Shown here in pieces: positions 15,807-24,006 of a DNA stretch of 55,632 bases. The notes below the pieces were generated by a model. The model worked only from the letters and a program-made list of their open reading frames with translations. It was not told the DNA's origin and made no database searches. Position 1 is the stretch's first letter. The number at the start of each line of letters is the position of its first letter. Origin of the DNA: Ramlibacter sp. (GTDB taxonomy: Bacteria; Pseudomonadota; Gammaproteobacteria; Burkholderiales; Burkholderiaceae_C); the NCBI GenBank assembly GCA_028292245.1, contig JAQGMS010000086.1:1-55632 (forward strand), given 5' to 3'. Both the position numbers and the translations under genes were made by a program.

Positions 15807-18053
15807 ATGAACACGCCCAACATTCCTGGTCTTTCGCCGCATGACGATCCGTCCTCCGACATCGAGTTCAGAGCCACATTTGGCAGCGGTAAATCCGGCT
15901 TCATCGTGAAGCGTGCGCGGTGGCTGCAGGAAGGCGCTGGCGTGCGTCCCATCCCCATCAGCGTAGTGACGTTTTCCACGGTAGGCGCGAATGTCTTGAC
16001 CACGCGCTTAGTCGCGGCTGGTGTGACGGGCGTGAAAGCAATGACTGCCACGGAATTTTCGAGGACTGATCTCGTGACATCGAGGATCCTACTTATCGAC
16101 GACTTTCACTTGGCGACGGAATCGCAGGTGGTTCTCTTTGCCTCCATGAATCACCGGCTTGATGGCATTTGCTTGACCTGGAATCGTTGTGCGGGTGATC
16201 TCGGCCTGCAGCGCGTTCGACAGGTCTTTGGCGCCAGGTACGGCAAACGGCTTCTATTTCGATCGCTCACCTCGAATCGCGTCTCTCGCGAAACCGCCTC
16301 ATTGATTTCAAGCATGAAGCCGAGCAACGTCGCCGCACCGCTGGGCGGTCGCTCACGGAGCGTTCCTGAACTTGTCGTCTGCGTCTCGGAAGCCCACCGT
16401 TACCAGCAGATCGGCCAAAGGATCGCTTCACTTGCCGCGAACGGGGTGAAGCTGGCGCGCATAGCTGTGGTGACGCGTAGCACGGGTGAACGGGGAAAGC
16501 TAGGGGCTTGGCTGCGGAGAATTCAGCTTCCTGAGTCGCGCTTCAGCTTCTCAGAGCACGTATTGAATGTTCTGTGGTTGGCCGTCCAGTACGAGCGTGC
16601 GCTCACGGAGGCCACTTCCAGCGACCGGCCAACGTTACCAGATGCGCCCCCGCCAAGCATCCAAGGAATTGACTATCTACTCGCGCAGGTGCGCGGCATC
16701 CGCTGCGGCTGCCTTGAGAGTCTATTTGGTCAATGCGCCATTCTGTACGTGCGCCACGTCCGGGAGGGAATTTTTGGCGATCCGGTAGCGCGACGCCGGC
16801 TTCGGAATTATTTGGCGTCATGGGAGCCGTGGTTCCGGTACCAACGTTCGGCCCGCGCGGCGCATGCTCAACTGGCGTCGAGTTGCACTCATCCCGCACG
16901 GGGTCCAGATTTGCTCACCGCGAACATGACCTTCGGGCGGCAATGGGATTTCGTTCTGGTTGCAAACGCAGTCCGATCTGAATGGCCGCGCTTTGCTTCC
17001 CCGGACCCGGGCGCGTTGTACGCCGAGTGCGAGTTGCTTCAGCATGTGATTGCGCGTGCTCGGCGGCAAGTAGTTCTTTTCTTGTCCCCGGTAGGCGACG
17101 TTGTCTCGCGCGGAGTCTCCGAGCTATCTCCCTTCTTCCCAAGGCAAGACATTGCCCGGTACCTAGAAGTCACTTATCCCTCAACCTCAACCTCAACCTC
17201 AACCTCAACCTCAACCTCAACCTCGCCCTCACCCTCAAGGAGTCTCCTTGTGACCTACCCCAATGCCATCTCCGTTCGCGAACTTGCTCAAGGTCTGCGT
17301 GCAATGCTCAATATAAGGGAGCTTGAGCCAGCCGCCCGTAGGGCACTCACATTGCTGCGGCCGCTACACGAGTCGTTCTCGTTCTTTCGCTTGGACGAAG
17401 ATCAACAGTTCCAACTACAGCGCGGCTGGGCACGGCTAAAGTCAGTCCCTGGGAAAGCGAATAGGCTCCGTGGGCCGTCCATGGGTGAAGCCCCGATTCA
17501 AGCAACTTGGCTTGCTCTGCCGACAGCGGGCCCTATGAAACGGGTAGGGTCAATGGTCGAGCAATCTATCGCGAAGGGGATCGATGGGCGCAGCTTCGAG
17601 CACGTGCTAAGCGGGTTCGATTTTCTGCTTGGTCTGACCGACGAAGAAATCCAACAGCTTGAGAACGACGCCCCGGTCGCACTGCAAATTAAAACCTTGC
17701 GGAGCATTCCTGGCGATTGGGCTGAAGATGCGCCTTCGGAAAACTATGAGGCTCATTGCGCCCGCTTCCACACGATCGCGGTGCTGGAGATGGATTCGGT
17801 CCGCGGAATGCGTCTTCTGCCCGGGATGGGACCCTCTGCCTATCGGTGCATCCAGAATCTCACCGAGAATCACGTTATTTCCAGAGACGCTGACGATGTC
17901 CTCGTGGCTATTGATTCAGATGGCGACGCGCGTCGGTTCGTTGACGACGAGCCGGTAGACGAGACCGTGGCGGACGTGTTTCTCATGACTAGGCGGGGGG
18001 TGTGGATGCAATTCGGGCGCAAGGCTTCTTTCGAGGAGTGGATCGATCAGTAG
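15807..18053 (+). CDS. Degenerate SF1 (UvrD/Rep-like) helicase-like protein (748 aa)
   Basis: Walker A is ATFGSGKS (23-30) and the Walker B segment is RILLIDDFHLA (93-103); the Asp-Glu of UvrD is Asp-Asp here. Later segments ANMTFGRQWDFVLVANAVRS (motif V-like) and ECELLQHVIARARRQVVLFL (motif VI-like, with the finger Arg) fit the UvrD C-terminal core. The length and the weak middle motifs suggest a diverged family member that may bind ATP without normal unwinding. A run of Ser-Thr pairs lies at about residues 459-476, encoded by a hexanucleotide repeat. The C-terminal 200 residues are unassigned. No ribosome site precedes the ATG. An open stretch in the same frame continues after the TAG. Confidence 0.65.
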   Translation: MNTPNIPGLSPHDDPSSDIEFRATFGSGKSGFIVKRARWLQEGAGVRPIPISVVTFSTVGANVLTTRLVAAGVTGVKAMTATEFSRTDLVTSRILLIDDFHLATESQVVLFASMNHRLDGICLTWNRCAGDLGLQRVRQVFGARYGKRLLFRSLTSNRVSRETASLISSMKPSNVAAPLGGRSRSVPELVVCVSEAHRYQQIGQRIASLAANGVKLARIAVVTRSTGERGKLGAWLRRIQLPESRFSFSEHVLNVLWLAVQYERALTEATSSDRPTLPDAPPPSIQGIDYLLAQVRGIRCGCLESLFGQCAILYVRHVREGIFGDPVARRRLRNYLASWEPWFRYQRSARAAHAQLASSCTHPARGPDLLTANMTFGRQWDFVLVANAVRSEWPRFASPDPGALYAECELLQHVIARARRQVVLFLSPVGDVVSRGVSELSPFFPRQDIARYLEVTYPSTSTSTSTSTSTSTSPSPSRSLLVTYPNAISVRELAQGLRAMLNIRELEPAARRALTLLRPLHESFSFFRLDEDQQFQLQRGWARLKSVPGKANRLRGPSMGEAPIQATWLALPTAGPMKRVGSMVEQSIAKGIDGRSFEHVLSGFDFLLGLTDEEIQQLENDAPVALQIKTLRSIPGDWAEDAPSENYEAHCARFHTIAVLEMDSVRGMRLLPGMGPSAYRCIQNLTENHVISRDADDVLVAIDSDGDARRFVDDEPVDETVADVFLMTRRGVWMQFGRKASFEEWIDQ
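17180..17221. repeat. Seven CCTCAA hexanucleotide repeats inside coding sequence
   Basis: Seven exact tandem copies of CCTCAA, followed by decayed copies (CCTCGC, CCTCAC, CCTCAA) to about 17239. In the helicase-like gene each unit adds one Ser-Thr pair, so changes in number keep the frame. The repeat is a simple microsatellite, not a CRISPR. Confidence 0.9.
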
Positions 18054-18227
18054 ATTGCGGCGCGCCGTGAGTGTTATTTTGCGGCAGACCGAGCGCTCAT
18101 TGGCGACGGCCGCTGGCACACCTACAGGCACACAACATACGTCAACGCCCTCGCGTTTCTGGGCGCGTCCGCCGCGGCCTCGCCTAAGGCCCTGATCACT
18201 CACCATGAGTTCGGCGACAGCGCTTCC

Positions 18228-19214
18228 TCATTGCTTCTCGGATCTGAAATCCCGCAGCCTGTCGTTGCGTATCCAGCCCACATACGGGCCATCTTTGGCC
18301 AGCCGCACCTGCGCCCACTGTTCAGGGGAGTAAGCCTCGTTCCTCACCCAAACTGGAGTGTCAGGTGCCAACACCATTACAACCGCCGCGTCCGTACCAG
18401 GGAGCGCTCGGAGGCGGGTAGACGAATTGTCGGAGCTCGTGACGCTTGATTCGATCAGGTCTAGGTTCCGCTCGCCACTCTCTGATTTTTCAGCGCCGAC
18501 CACGCTCGCGGCGGGCTCTGAATTTTCGATGAGGCCGCTCGGCGACGGCACGGGGACAAGAGTCACGCTCGCAAGGGGGGCCAATATCGATGGCGCCACT
18601 GCCGCAGCTTCCGCGGCGGGGAGCGGTTGCTGCGGCCGCACAGCGCGCGCAAAGAGCCCTTGCATTTGGTCCCTGACACCAGGGTACACGATTGCGACAC
18701 CGGCGCCCACGCCGACACCGAGCACTAATAGCCCGACGGCGGCAAGAGCAAACGCGTTGTACCTTTTCGGTACGGACGAGAGCGGCTCGCTGGCCGGTGC
18801 CGGCTCGACAACAGGAGGACTCTGCTCGGCACTGCCAACGCTGGCGGCCACCGTCAGTTCGAGTGGCGGCGATCGAACCGGGGCTTCGCGTCCAACGGGT
18901 GCGCTTGCGTCGGTTGCAGTTGCGCCTCCTTTCGCGGCAACCTGCCCGTCCCGCAGCGCCTGTTCAATCAGCGCTGCGTTGAAGCGCCCTGCACACAGGA
19001 ATCCGTCGATGACCAGCATGAGCACCACCCCTACAATCGCAAATCCCAGGCTGAAAATGAGCAGTGCAGCCGTGAAGAAAAAGGCGACAACGCCCAAGAA
19101 CCAGCGACCGCAGTACATGTAGCCGGCGCCGGGGAGAAATAGGTTCAAGAGCGCCGCGACCGCGCCTGACTTCTTGCGTGCCTCAACCTGCAGCATCAGT
19201 GTTGCATCATTCAT
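18228..19214 (-). CDS. TM2-like membrane protein with C-terminal SH3-like domain
   Basis: 328 aa. Residues about 15-65 hold a TM2-type pair of helices (ALLNLFLPGAGYMYCGRWFL, then a long hydrophobic stretch), a Pro/Ala-rich linker follows (about 85-140), then one more membrane helix (FALAAVGLLVLGVGVGAGVAI, about 145-170) and a C-terminal bacterial SH3 fold (TRLRALPGTDAAVVMVLAPD to YVGWIRNDRL, about 268-322). SH3b domains of this kind often bind cell-wall peptides. The ATG at 19214 has AGAAGG at 8 bases; the GTG at 19223 is an alternative. The role is unknown. Confidence 0.75.
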   Translation of the reverse strand: MNDATLMLQVEARKKSGAVAALLNLFLPGAGYMYCGRWFLGVVAFFFTAALLIFSLGFAIVGVVLMLVIDGFLCAGRFNAALIEQALRDGQVAAKGGATATDASAPVGREAPVRSPPLELTVAASVGSAEQSPPVVEPAPASEPLSSVPKRYNAFALAAVGLLVLGVGVGAGVAIVYPGVRDQMQGLFARAVRPQQPLPAAEAAAVAPSILAPLASVTLVPVPSPSGLIENSEPAASVVGAEKSESGERNLDLIESSVTSSDNSSTRLRALPGTDAAVVMVLAPDTPVWVRNEAYSPEQWAQVRLAKDGPYVGWIRNDRLRDFRSEKQ

Positions 19215-19326
19215 AATCCGCACCTTCTAAAGTATTGGCCGCCGGTCGGGATGATTGGGAAGTCGGTCATTGCAGCTTTAGTCACTTTGGACACTTGCTG
19301 GACCGTGCGAAGTGAGCGACGGGCAC

Positions 19327-20319
19327 TCAGATCAACACATGGACGCAGGTAACGAGCAGAATGGGAGCCGGCTTCGCGGCCCCGCTTGTCATGTGGAGGT
19401 TGCGCGAGCCAGACTGCGTGGCGTATCCCTCAATGACGCTGCCTACTTTTATCCGCGAGCCATTGAAGACTTTTGCATGTTTGTCGATATTGATAACCAT
19501 GTATCCCTGTGCTTGTCCGCGGAATCTAATGATGGGTTGATCAGATAGCAGCATCGTGTCGCCATCTATTTGCTCGACGCGGCCCATGAAGCCGCCGATC
19601 CCTTGTGGGGGCTGATACGCCACCTCTGTAACCGGCGCAGCCAGTTGCTTGACGTCGTGGCCCTTTACCGTCATCCATTGCGGGCAGTTATCTGGCTGGC
19701 GCTTGCCGGTGCGCAACTCGTTCACCGCCTTCGCAACCTCTTCATCTTCTCGCTTTTGCCTTTCCACCTCCGCTTTGGCCTGGGCATTGACCTGCGCCGC
19801 CTTCTGCTCGTTGAAAGCGACTCCTCGACGTGTATAGAAGCTCTTCATCGCCTCGCGCGCCTCAACCTCGCACTTTGCCTTCAGTTCGTCGTAGCCCGTT
19901 CCCATGACGATTTCGTACGCGGCAAACGGCTTCATCTCCGCCTTGCAACTCTGCAAGAGTTCAATCTCGTTTGCGCGCAGCAGGTCCGCCCCGTCTATTC
20001 TTTCCGTCACCCTAGCCTTTAGTACCGCAAGGTTCTGCGGCGTATCTACGTTGCGTCCAACACGATTGAATGCGGCCGGCAGTGCCGGCGCGTCCTGATC
20101 GGATGGGCCTGTCACAGAACTTGGGGTGGAGGCGTTGCCTACGTCATTTCCTTGAGGCGTTCCTGATTGTTGTTTCCGTCGCTGTTCGTCTAGTGCCTGC
20201 TTCGCTGCCTTGCTGATTGAGTTGAAGAAATTCGCAAAGTCATCTGCACGTGCACCGTTAGCGCCTACACCGATTGCCGCTGCGCAAGCCGCCCACCGCA
20301 TCTTTCTTTTCAGATTCAT
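19327..20319 (-). CDS. Exported hypothetical protein, coiled-coil centre
   Basis: 330 aa. A cleavable signal peptide is likely (MNLKRKMRWAACAAAIGVGA then NGARA-DD, cleavage near residue 25). Next come a Gln/Ser-rich region, a helical part with a Lys/Glu-rich coiled coil (about 170-200, AQAKAEVERQKREDEEVAK) and a beta-rich C-terminal domain (about 225-310: VKQLAAPVTEV ... VGSVIEGYATQSG), perhaps an OB-like barrel. No family recognised. The ATG at 20319 is preceded by GGAG and lies 179 bases from the divergent HTH gene. It may form a pair with the TM2/SH3 gene 112 bases downstream. Confidence 0.7.
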   Translation of the reverse strand: MNLKRKMRWAACAAAIGVGANGARADDFANFFNSISKAAKQALDEQRRKQQSGTPQGNDVGNASTPSSVTGPSDQDAPALPAAFNRVGRNVDTPQNLAVLKARVTERIDGADLLRANEIELLQSCKAEMKPFAAYEIVMGTGYDELKAKCEVEAREAMKSFYTRRGVAFNEQKAAQVNAQAKAEVERQKREDEEVAKAVNELRTGKRQPDNCPQWMTVKGHDVKQLAAPVTEVAYQPPQGIGGFMGRVEQIDGDTMLLSDQPIIRFRGQAQGYMVINIDKHAKVFNGSRIKVGSVIEGYATQSGSRNLHMTSGAAKPAPILLVTCVHVLI

Positions 20320-20429
20320 TTCCGCCGCTCCTTCTGTTTACGCATAAATTCCTGCGCGGTTCTAAGGCCGGCAGCGCTTCCAGCGCTCTGTGCCGGGCTG
20401 AGGGCATTTAGATCCCTTGTTTCAATGCT

Positions 20430-20468
20430 ACAACCTAATAGTTGTTGAGTAAACCCGTAGGTATACGG
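20430..20468 (+). promoter_or_regulatory. Two inverted repeats before the HTH gene
   Basis: ACAAC-N6-GTTGT (20430-20445) and CCGTA-N4-TACGG (20455-20468), both with perfect arms, lie 30-70 bases before the HTH gene start and between two divergent genes. They are candidate operators for autoregulation. Inferred from symmetry only. Confidence 0.35.
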
Positions 20469-20498
20469 CTAGACAAGACTCTGATTCAGACTCGTTGG

Positions 20499-20948
20499 AT
20501 GGCGGCAGCAACACGGGTGGAGAAAGAGGCGTTTTCGGAGAGGCTGAAGACGGCGCTGGCGCGTGGACGCAAACCCATTCACGCGCCTACCGCCCTCGCA
20601 AACGCCTTCAACCTCAAGTGGCATGGGCCCTCGGTGACGGTGCAGGCGGCGCAGAAGTGGTTGGCGGGCACGGCGATGCCGGCACCGGACAAGATCGAGG
20701 TGCTGGCGAAGATGACCGGCGTGCCGTTGCAGTGGCTGCGGTACGGAATTCCCGTGCAGCGCGCCGCGGCGGACGGTGGTACGGGCGAAACGCGCGCGGG
20801 CGCCTACGCGGAGCTTGATAAGGGCGCGGTTACTGCCGAGGAGTTGAGGTTGTTGGCGCGGTTGCGCGGCATGACAGAGAGCAGACGCGAGTTGGTGCGC
20901 AAGCTTGTGGGCGAGCTGGCGGCGGACACGGAAATGTGGGTCAAGTGA
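20499..20948 (+). CDS. XRE-type HTH transcriptional regulator (149 aa)
   Basis: The N-terminal 70 residues have the form of a prophage-repressor helix-turn-helix: EAFSERLKTALARG, then TVQAAQKWLAGTAMPAPDKI, then LAKMTGVPLQWLRYG. The rest is an Ala-rich linker and a helical end (LRLLARLRGMTESRRELVRK). Similar stand-alone regulators are frequent in Comamonadaceae. The ATG at 20499 was chosen because the upstream in-frame TTG at 20442 would place the palindromic operator inside the gene. It is divergent from the exported protein gene. Target unknown; likely autoregulated. Confidence 0.75.
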   Translation: MAAATRVEKEAFSERLKTALARGRKPIHAPTALANAFNLKWHGPSVTVQAAQKWLAGTAMPAPDKIEVLAKMTGVPLQWLRYGIPVQRAAADGGTGETRAGAYAELDKGAVTAEELRLLARLRGMTESRRELVRKLVGELAADTEMWVK

Positions 20949-21190
20949 GCCGTCGCTGCGCAGCGCAACACATTGCTTTAGCGAGAATCGCCGGCGCCGC
21001 TTCGCCTCGGCGCACCAGCCGTTTGCCGGATGGGCGCTCGAACATCCGTCATCCGCGGCCCTCACACCGCCGCCTCAACTCACTATCAGTAAACGTATAG
21101 GTGGTTGAGAAGGCGCCTGGCTGTCGGGCACGCGCTACAACCCTGTGCCGCGCGGCCAGCGACTACAACGCCCACTCTTGCCAAGAGCCC

Positions 21191-21409
21191 CTAAGGGGAG
21201 CGCCAGTGGTCCGGGTTTCCTTTGTTCGTTACCCTGACTCGGGCTACAAGGGGACTATGCCCAGCGCGCCTCGCAGCCTCGATTGCCTCTGCTTGCGTCT
21301 TGTAAGGGCCGCTGTCCCTCCGGCCATCCGCATGCTCGATCACGTAGTGGTCGATCGGATCAGCGGGACCGCGACCGGTCGGCTTGGGCTCGATGTAGAC
21401 GTTTGGCAT
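21191..21409 (-). CDS. DUF2188-like small protein (72 aa)
   Basis: Short basic protein: YVIEHADGRRDSGPYKTQAE, then AIEAARRAGHSPLVARVRV and NKGNPDHWRSP. This agrees with the DUF2188 family (beta strand, Thr-Gln-x-Glu-Ala helix, terminal DHWR), whose function is unknown. Start at MPNVYIEP (21409) is preceded by GAAAGAG. An in-frame extension to 21469 exists but adds an unconserved-looking stretch. Confidence 0.65.
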   Translation of the reverse strand: MPNVYIEPKPTGRGPADPIDHYVIEHADGRRDSGPYKTQAEAIEAARRAGHSPLVARVRVTNKGNPDHWRSP

Positions 21410-21602
21410 ATCAGACTCTTTCTGCGGCGGAGAACGAACAATGCTAGTCCCATTGCCGCAAGACAGCATCCTCCAATCAGATGATGCATGCGCGATAAAT
21501 TCAAAGGATTTTCACGCCGCTTTGGAGCGTAGTCAGAGCGTCTCGGACTAAGCGGCGGGTCCGCGTGCCAAGCGTCTGCGACCGCTGCAAAACCAAAACG
21601 CC

Positions 21603-21998
21603 TCATAGCGACTTGGGCCGTTCGCGACACGCGGCGGCGAGCTTGAGGCAGATGGCGGTCGTCGCGCCAAGCTCCGCGAATAGCCACCCTATCGCCTCGA
21701 CAGCGTCAGAACTAATCGTTCGATCCTCGCATTCGGGCGCTGCATACGCCATCAACGAGCCAACGGCGGAGAGGCCGAGGCCAATGGCGGCAGCGGAAGA
21801 CTCGGCATGCGCCGCAACTTGCTGCAATACATCGACTGGCGTCGCCTTCAGATCAAGCTCGCCGTTGACGTCGACTATGAGCCGTGGCAATAGTTCCATG
21901 AGCTCTTGCATGGAACGCAGCGATTCGGGCAGGAGATGTCGCGTACCCTTTCCTGTAGCTGGACTTGGCTGCGCGCTCGCTGCGTTTTTGCGTTGCAT
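21603..21998 (-). CDS. Hypothetical protein (up to 131 aa)
   Basis: Helical, Ala-rich small protein. The segment VDVLQQVAAHAESSAAAIGL and EAIGWLFAELGATTAICLKL resemble the unnamed two-helix proteins common in Burkholderiales and Pseudomonas accessory regions. The first 29 residues look poorly conserved; the ATG at 21911 (MQELMELL) is a good alternative start. No ribosome site is evident at either. The region behind it (21999-22186) is rich in TGCG/CGCA words and may hold its promoter. Confidence 0.5.
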   Translation of the reverse strand: MQRKNAASAQPSPATGKGTRHLLPESLRSMQELMELLPRLIVDVNGELDLKATPVDVLQQVAAHAESSAAAIGLGLSAVGSLMAYAAPECEDRTISSDAVEAIGWLFAELGATTAICLKLAAACRERPKSL

Positions 21999-22186
21999 TG
22001 CGCTATGCGTCTGCCGCTGTTGTCGCTGCGCAATGTCTGCGTTGCGCGCTGCAAAAGTTGCGTCTCTGTATCGTGTGCATCACGTACAGACTAACGTCTT
22101 GCTTGCGCAATTCCTACCGTATCAAACACCGCGTCCGCCCACCCAACTTTCGTTTTACCTTACAAAATGTGGGTAGAAAAGGGAGT

Positions 22187-22223
22187 AAAAAAGCGCAATG
22201 AGGCTGGAACCCGCATTGCGCTT
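22187..22223 (-). terminator. Rho-independent terminator of the tRNA operon
   Basis: On the minus strand, AAGCGCAATG (22214-22223) and CATTGCGCTT (22191-22200) form a perfect 10-bp stem with a 13-base loop, followed by a T-run read from 22192 down to 22187. It lies 9 bases after the CCA of tRNA-Asp. Confidence 0.9.
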
Positions 22224-22231
22224 AGTGTTTG

Positions 22232-22308
22232 TGGCGGAGTGGACGGGACTCGAACCCGCGACCCCCGGCGTGACAGGCCGGTATTCTAACCAACTGAACT
22301 ACCACTCC
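22232..22308 (-). tRNA. tRNA-Asp (GTC)
   Basis: 77 bases with encoded CCA. Acceptor GGAGTGG pairs with CCACTCC, the T-loop is GGTTCGAGT, and the anticodon loop CTGTCAC gives GTC. Last of three tRNA genes after gltX. Its 3' end faces the accessory region, a common integration site, but no integrase or repeated tRNA end was found in the window. Confidence 0.95.
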
Positions 22309-22378
22309 TGGTAGGCTGCTTTCGCCCTTGCGGGCCAAGTGCTGCCGGCTTGTTGCCGCATCATCGGGTGATGAATAT

Positions 22379-22454
22379 TGGCGACCCTACGGGGATTCGA
22401 ACCCCGGTACTTACCGTGAAAGGGTAATGTCCTAGGCCTCTAGACGATAGGGTC
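22379..22454 (-). tRNA. tRNA-Glu (TTC)
   Basis: 76 bases with encoded CCA. Acceptor GACCCTA pairs with TAGGGTC; anticodon loop CTTTCAC gives TTC. Lies between tRNA-Ala and tRNA-Asp in one transcript; it is also the substrate of the enzyme coded by gltX just upstream. Confidence 0.95.
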
Positions 22455-22476
22455 AAAACCTGCGAAATCTCTTCGA

Positions 22477-22552
<76 letters not shown>

Positions 22553-22619
22553 ATATTTCAGGCCCGCCAAGAAAGCGGGCCGTCAATTTCCGAGCCTTGA
22601 ATTATAGCCCGACTTTTGT

Positions 22620-24002
22620 TCAGGCCGCCTTCAGCCGCTCCAGCACGGTGGCACGGTCGCACAGCGCCAGCACCGCGTCCAGCGAGGGCGTCTGCGCCGT
22701 GCCCATCACCAGCACCCGCACCGGCATGGCCAATTGCGGCATCTTCATCCCCGTGGCCCGCAGCACCTCCTTGATCGCTTCGGTGATGTCGGCTTTCTCC
22801 CAGGGGATGCCCTCGAGCATCTTCGCCAGCAGGCCGATGGCCGGGCGCACGCCTTCGACCACGTGCTTGGCCAGTTCATCCGCGTTGGGTTGCAGCGGCG
22901 TGTAGAACTTCGCGGCCCAGTCCGCCAGCGCCACGGTGGTGTCGCAGCGGTCCTTGAACAGCGCGCAGATGCCCGGCAGTCTCGCATCCGAGGCGATGCC
23001 ACGCTTTTGCAATTGCTGCTCGACCAGTTGGGCGAGCGCTTCGTCGGCCATTGCCTTCATGTGCTGCGCGTTGACCCAGCGCAACTTGGCTTCGTCGAAC
23101 TGCGCGGCGCTGCGGCCGAGGTGATCCAGGTTGAACCATTGGAGGAACTGCTCGCGGCTGAAGATCTCGGCGTCGCCGTGCGACCAGCCCAACCGCGCAA
23201 GGTAGTTGACCACAGCGTCCGCCAGGAAACCTTCGTCTCGAAACTGCGTCACAGGCTTGGCGCCGGTACGCTTGCTCATCTTGTCGCCCTGCTCGTTCAG
23301 CACGGTGGGCAGGTGGGCGTAGACCGGCGGCTCCTTGCCGAGCGCGCGGAAGATGTTGATCTGGCGCGGCGTGTTGTTCACGTGGTCGTCGCCGCGGATC
23401 ACGTGCGTTATCGTCATGTCGATATCGTCGACCACGACGCAGAAGTTGTAGGTGGGCGTTCCGTCGGGACGCGCGATCACCAGGTCGTCCAGCTCGTCGT
23501 TGCTGATCTCGATGCGGCCCTTCACCTTGTCTCCCCAGGCCACCACCCCGCCGATCGGATTCTTGAAGCGCAGCACCGGCTGCACGCCCGGGGGCACCGG
23601 CGGCAAGGTCTTGCCCGGCTCGGGCCGCCAGGTACCGTCGTAACGCGGCTTTTCCTTGTGGGCCATCTGGCGCTCGCGCAGCGCGTCGAGTTCCGCCACG
23701 CTCATGTAGCAGGGATAGACCAGGCCGGCCTCCTTCATCTGGGCCAGCACTTCCTTGTAGCGGTCCATCCGCTGCATCTGGTAGAACGGCCCCTCGTCCG
23801 GGTCCATGCCCAACCACGCCATGCTTTCCAGGATCACATCGACCGCTGCTTGCGACGAGCGCTCCACGTCGGTGTCCTCGATGCGCAGGATGAAATCGCC
23901 GCCGGTCGAGCGCGCGAACGCCCAGGGATAGAGCGCCGAGCGGATGTTGCCCAGGTGGATGAAGCCCGTGGGTGACGGGGCGAAGCGGGTGCGGACTTTC
24001 AT
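22620..24002 (-). CDS. gltX: Glutamyl-tRNA synthetase
   Basis: 460 aa, normal for the family. It charges tRNA-Glu with glutamate in the cytoplasm. The class I HIGH-type motif is HLGN (16-19, in [18 protein letters not shown]) and the KMSKS-type motif is KMSKR (241-245). The start [11 protein letters not shown] at 24002 gives the usual N-terminus. The metZ stop is only 4 bases upstream, so the two genes are probably co-transcribed, and the tRNA-Ala-Glu-Asp cluster follows, as in other Burkholderiales. Confidence 0.97.
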   Translation of the reverse strand: MKVRTRFAPSPTGFIHLGNIRSALYPWAFARSTGGDFILRIEDTDVERSSQAAVDVILESMAWLGMDPDEGPFYQMQRMDRYKEVLAQMKEAGLVYPCYMSVAELDALRERQMAHKEKPRYDGTWRPEPGKTLPPVPPGVQPVLRFKNPIGGVVAWGDKVKGRIEISNDELDDLVIARPDGTPTYNFCVVVDDIDMTITHVIRGDDHVNNTPRQINIFRALGKEPPVYAHLPTVLNEQGDKMSKRTGAKPVTQFRDEGFLADAVVNYLARLGWSHGDAEIFSREQFLQWFNLDHLGRSAAQFDEAKLRWVNAQHMKAMADEALAQLVEQQLQKRGIASDARLPGICALFKDRCDTTVALADWAAKFYTPLQPNADELAKHVVEGVRPAIGLLAKMLEGIPWEKADITEAIKEVLRATGMKMPQLAMPVRVLVMGTAQTPSLDAVLALCDRATVLERLKAA

Positions 24003-24006
24003 GGGG

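Noticed and set aside
17180-17239. Possible CRISPR array
   Set aside because: The units are 6 bases long, tandem and without spacers; it is a microsatellite within a gene.
21340-21489. A 49-codon minus-strand ORF with one hydrophobic helix, overlapping the DUF2188-like gene
   Set aside because: No ribosome site, overlaps a better supported gene in another frame, and the part after the helix is low complexity.
13259-22231. A complete prophage or integrative element
   Set aside because: No integrase, terminase, capsid, relaxase or secretion gene was found; only regulatory and replication-like genes are present.
22734-23975. A long open frame on the plus strand opposite gltX (413 codons)
   Set aside because: It is antisense to a clear synthetase gene and its translation is His/Arg/Val-rich low complexity, as is common opposite G+C-rich genes.
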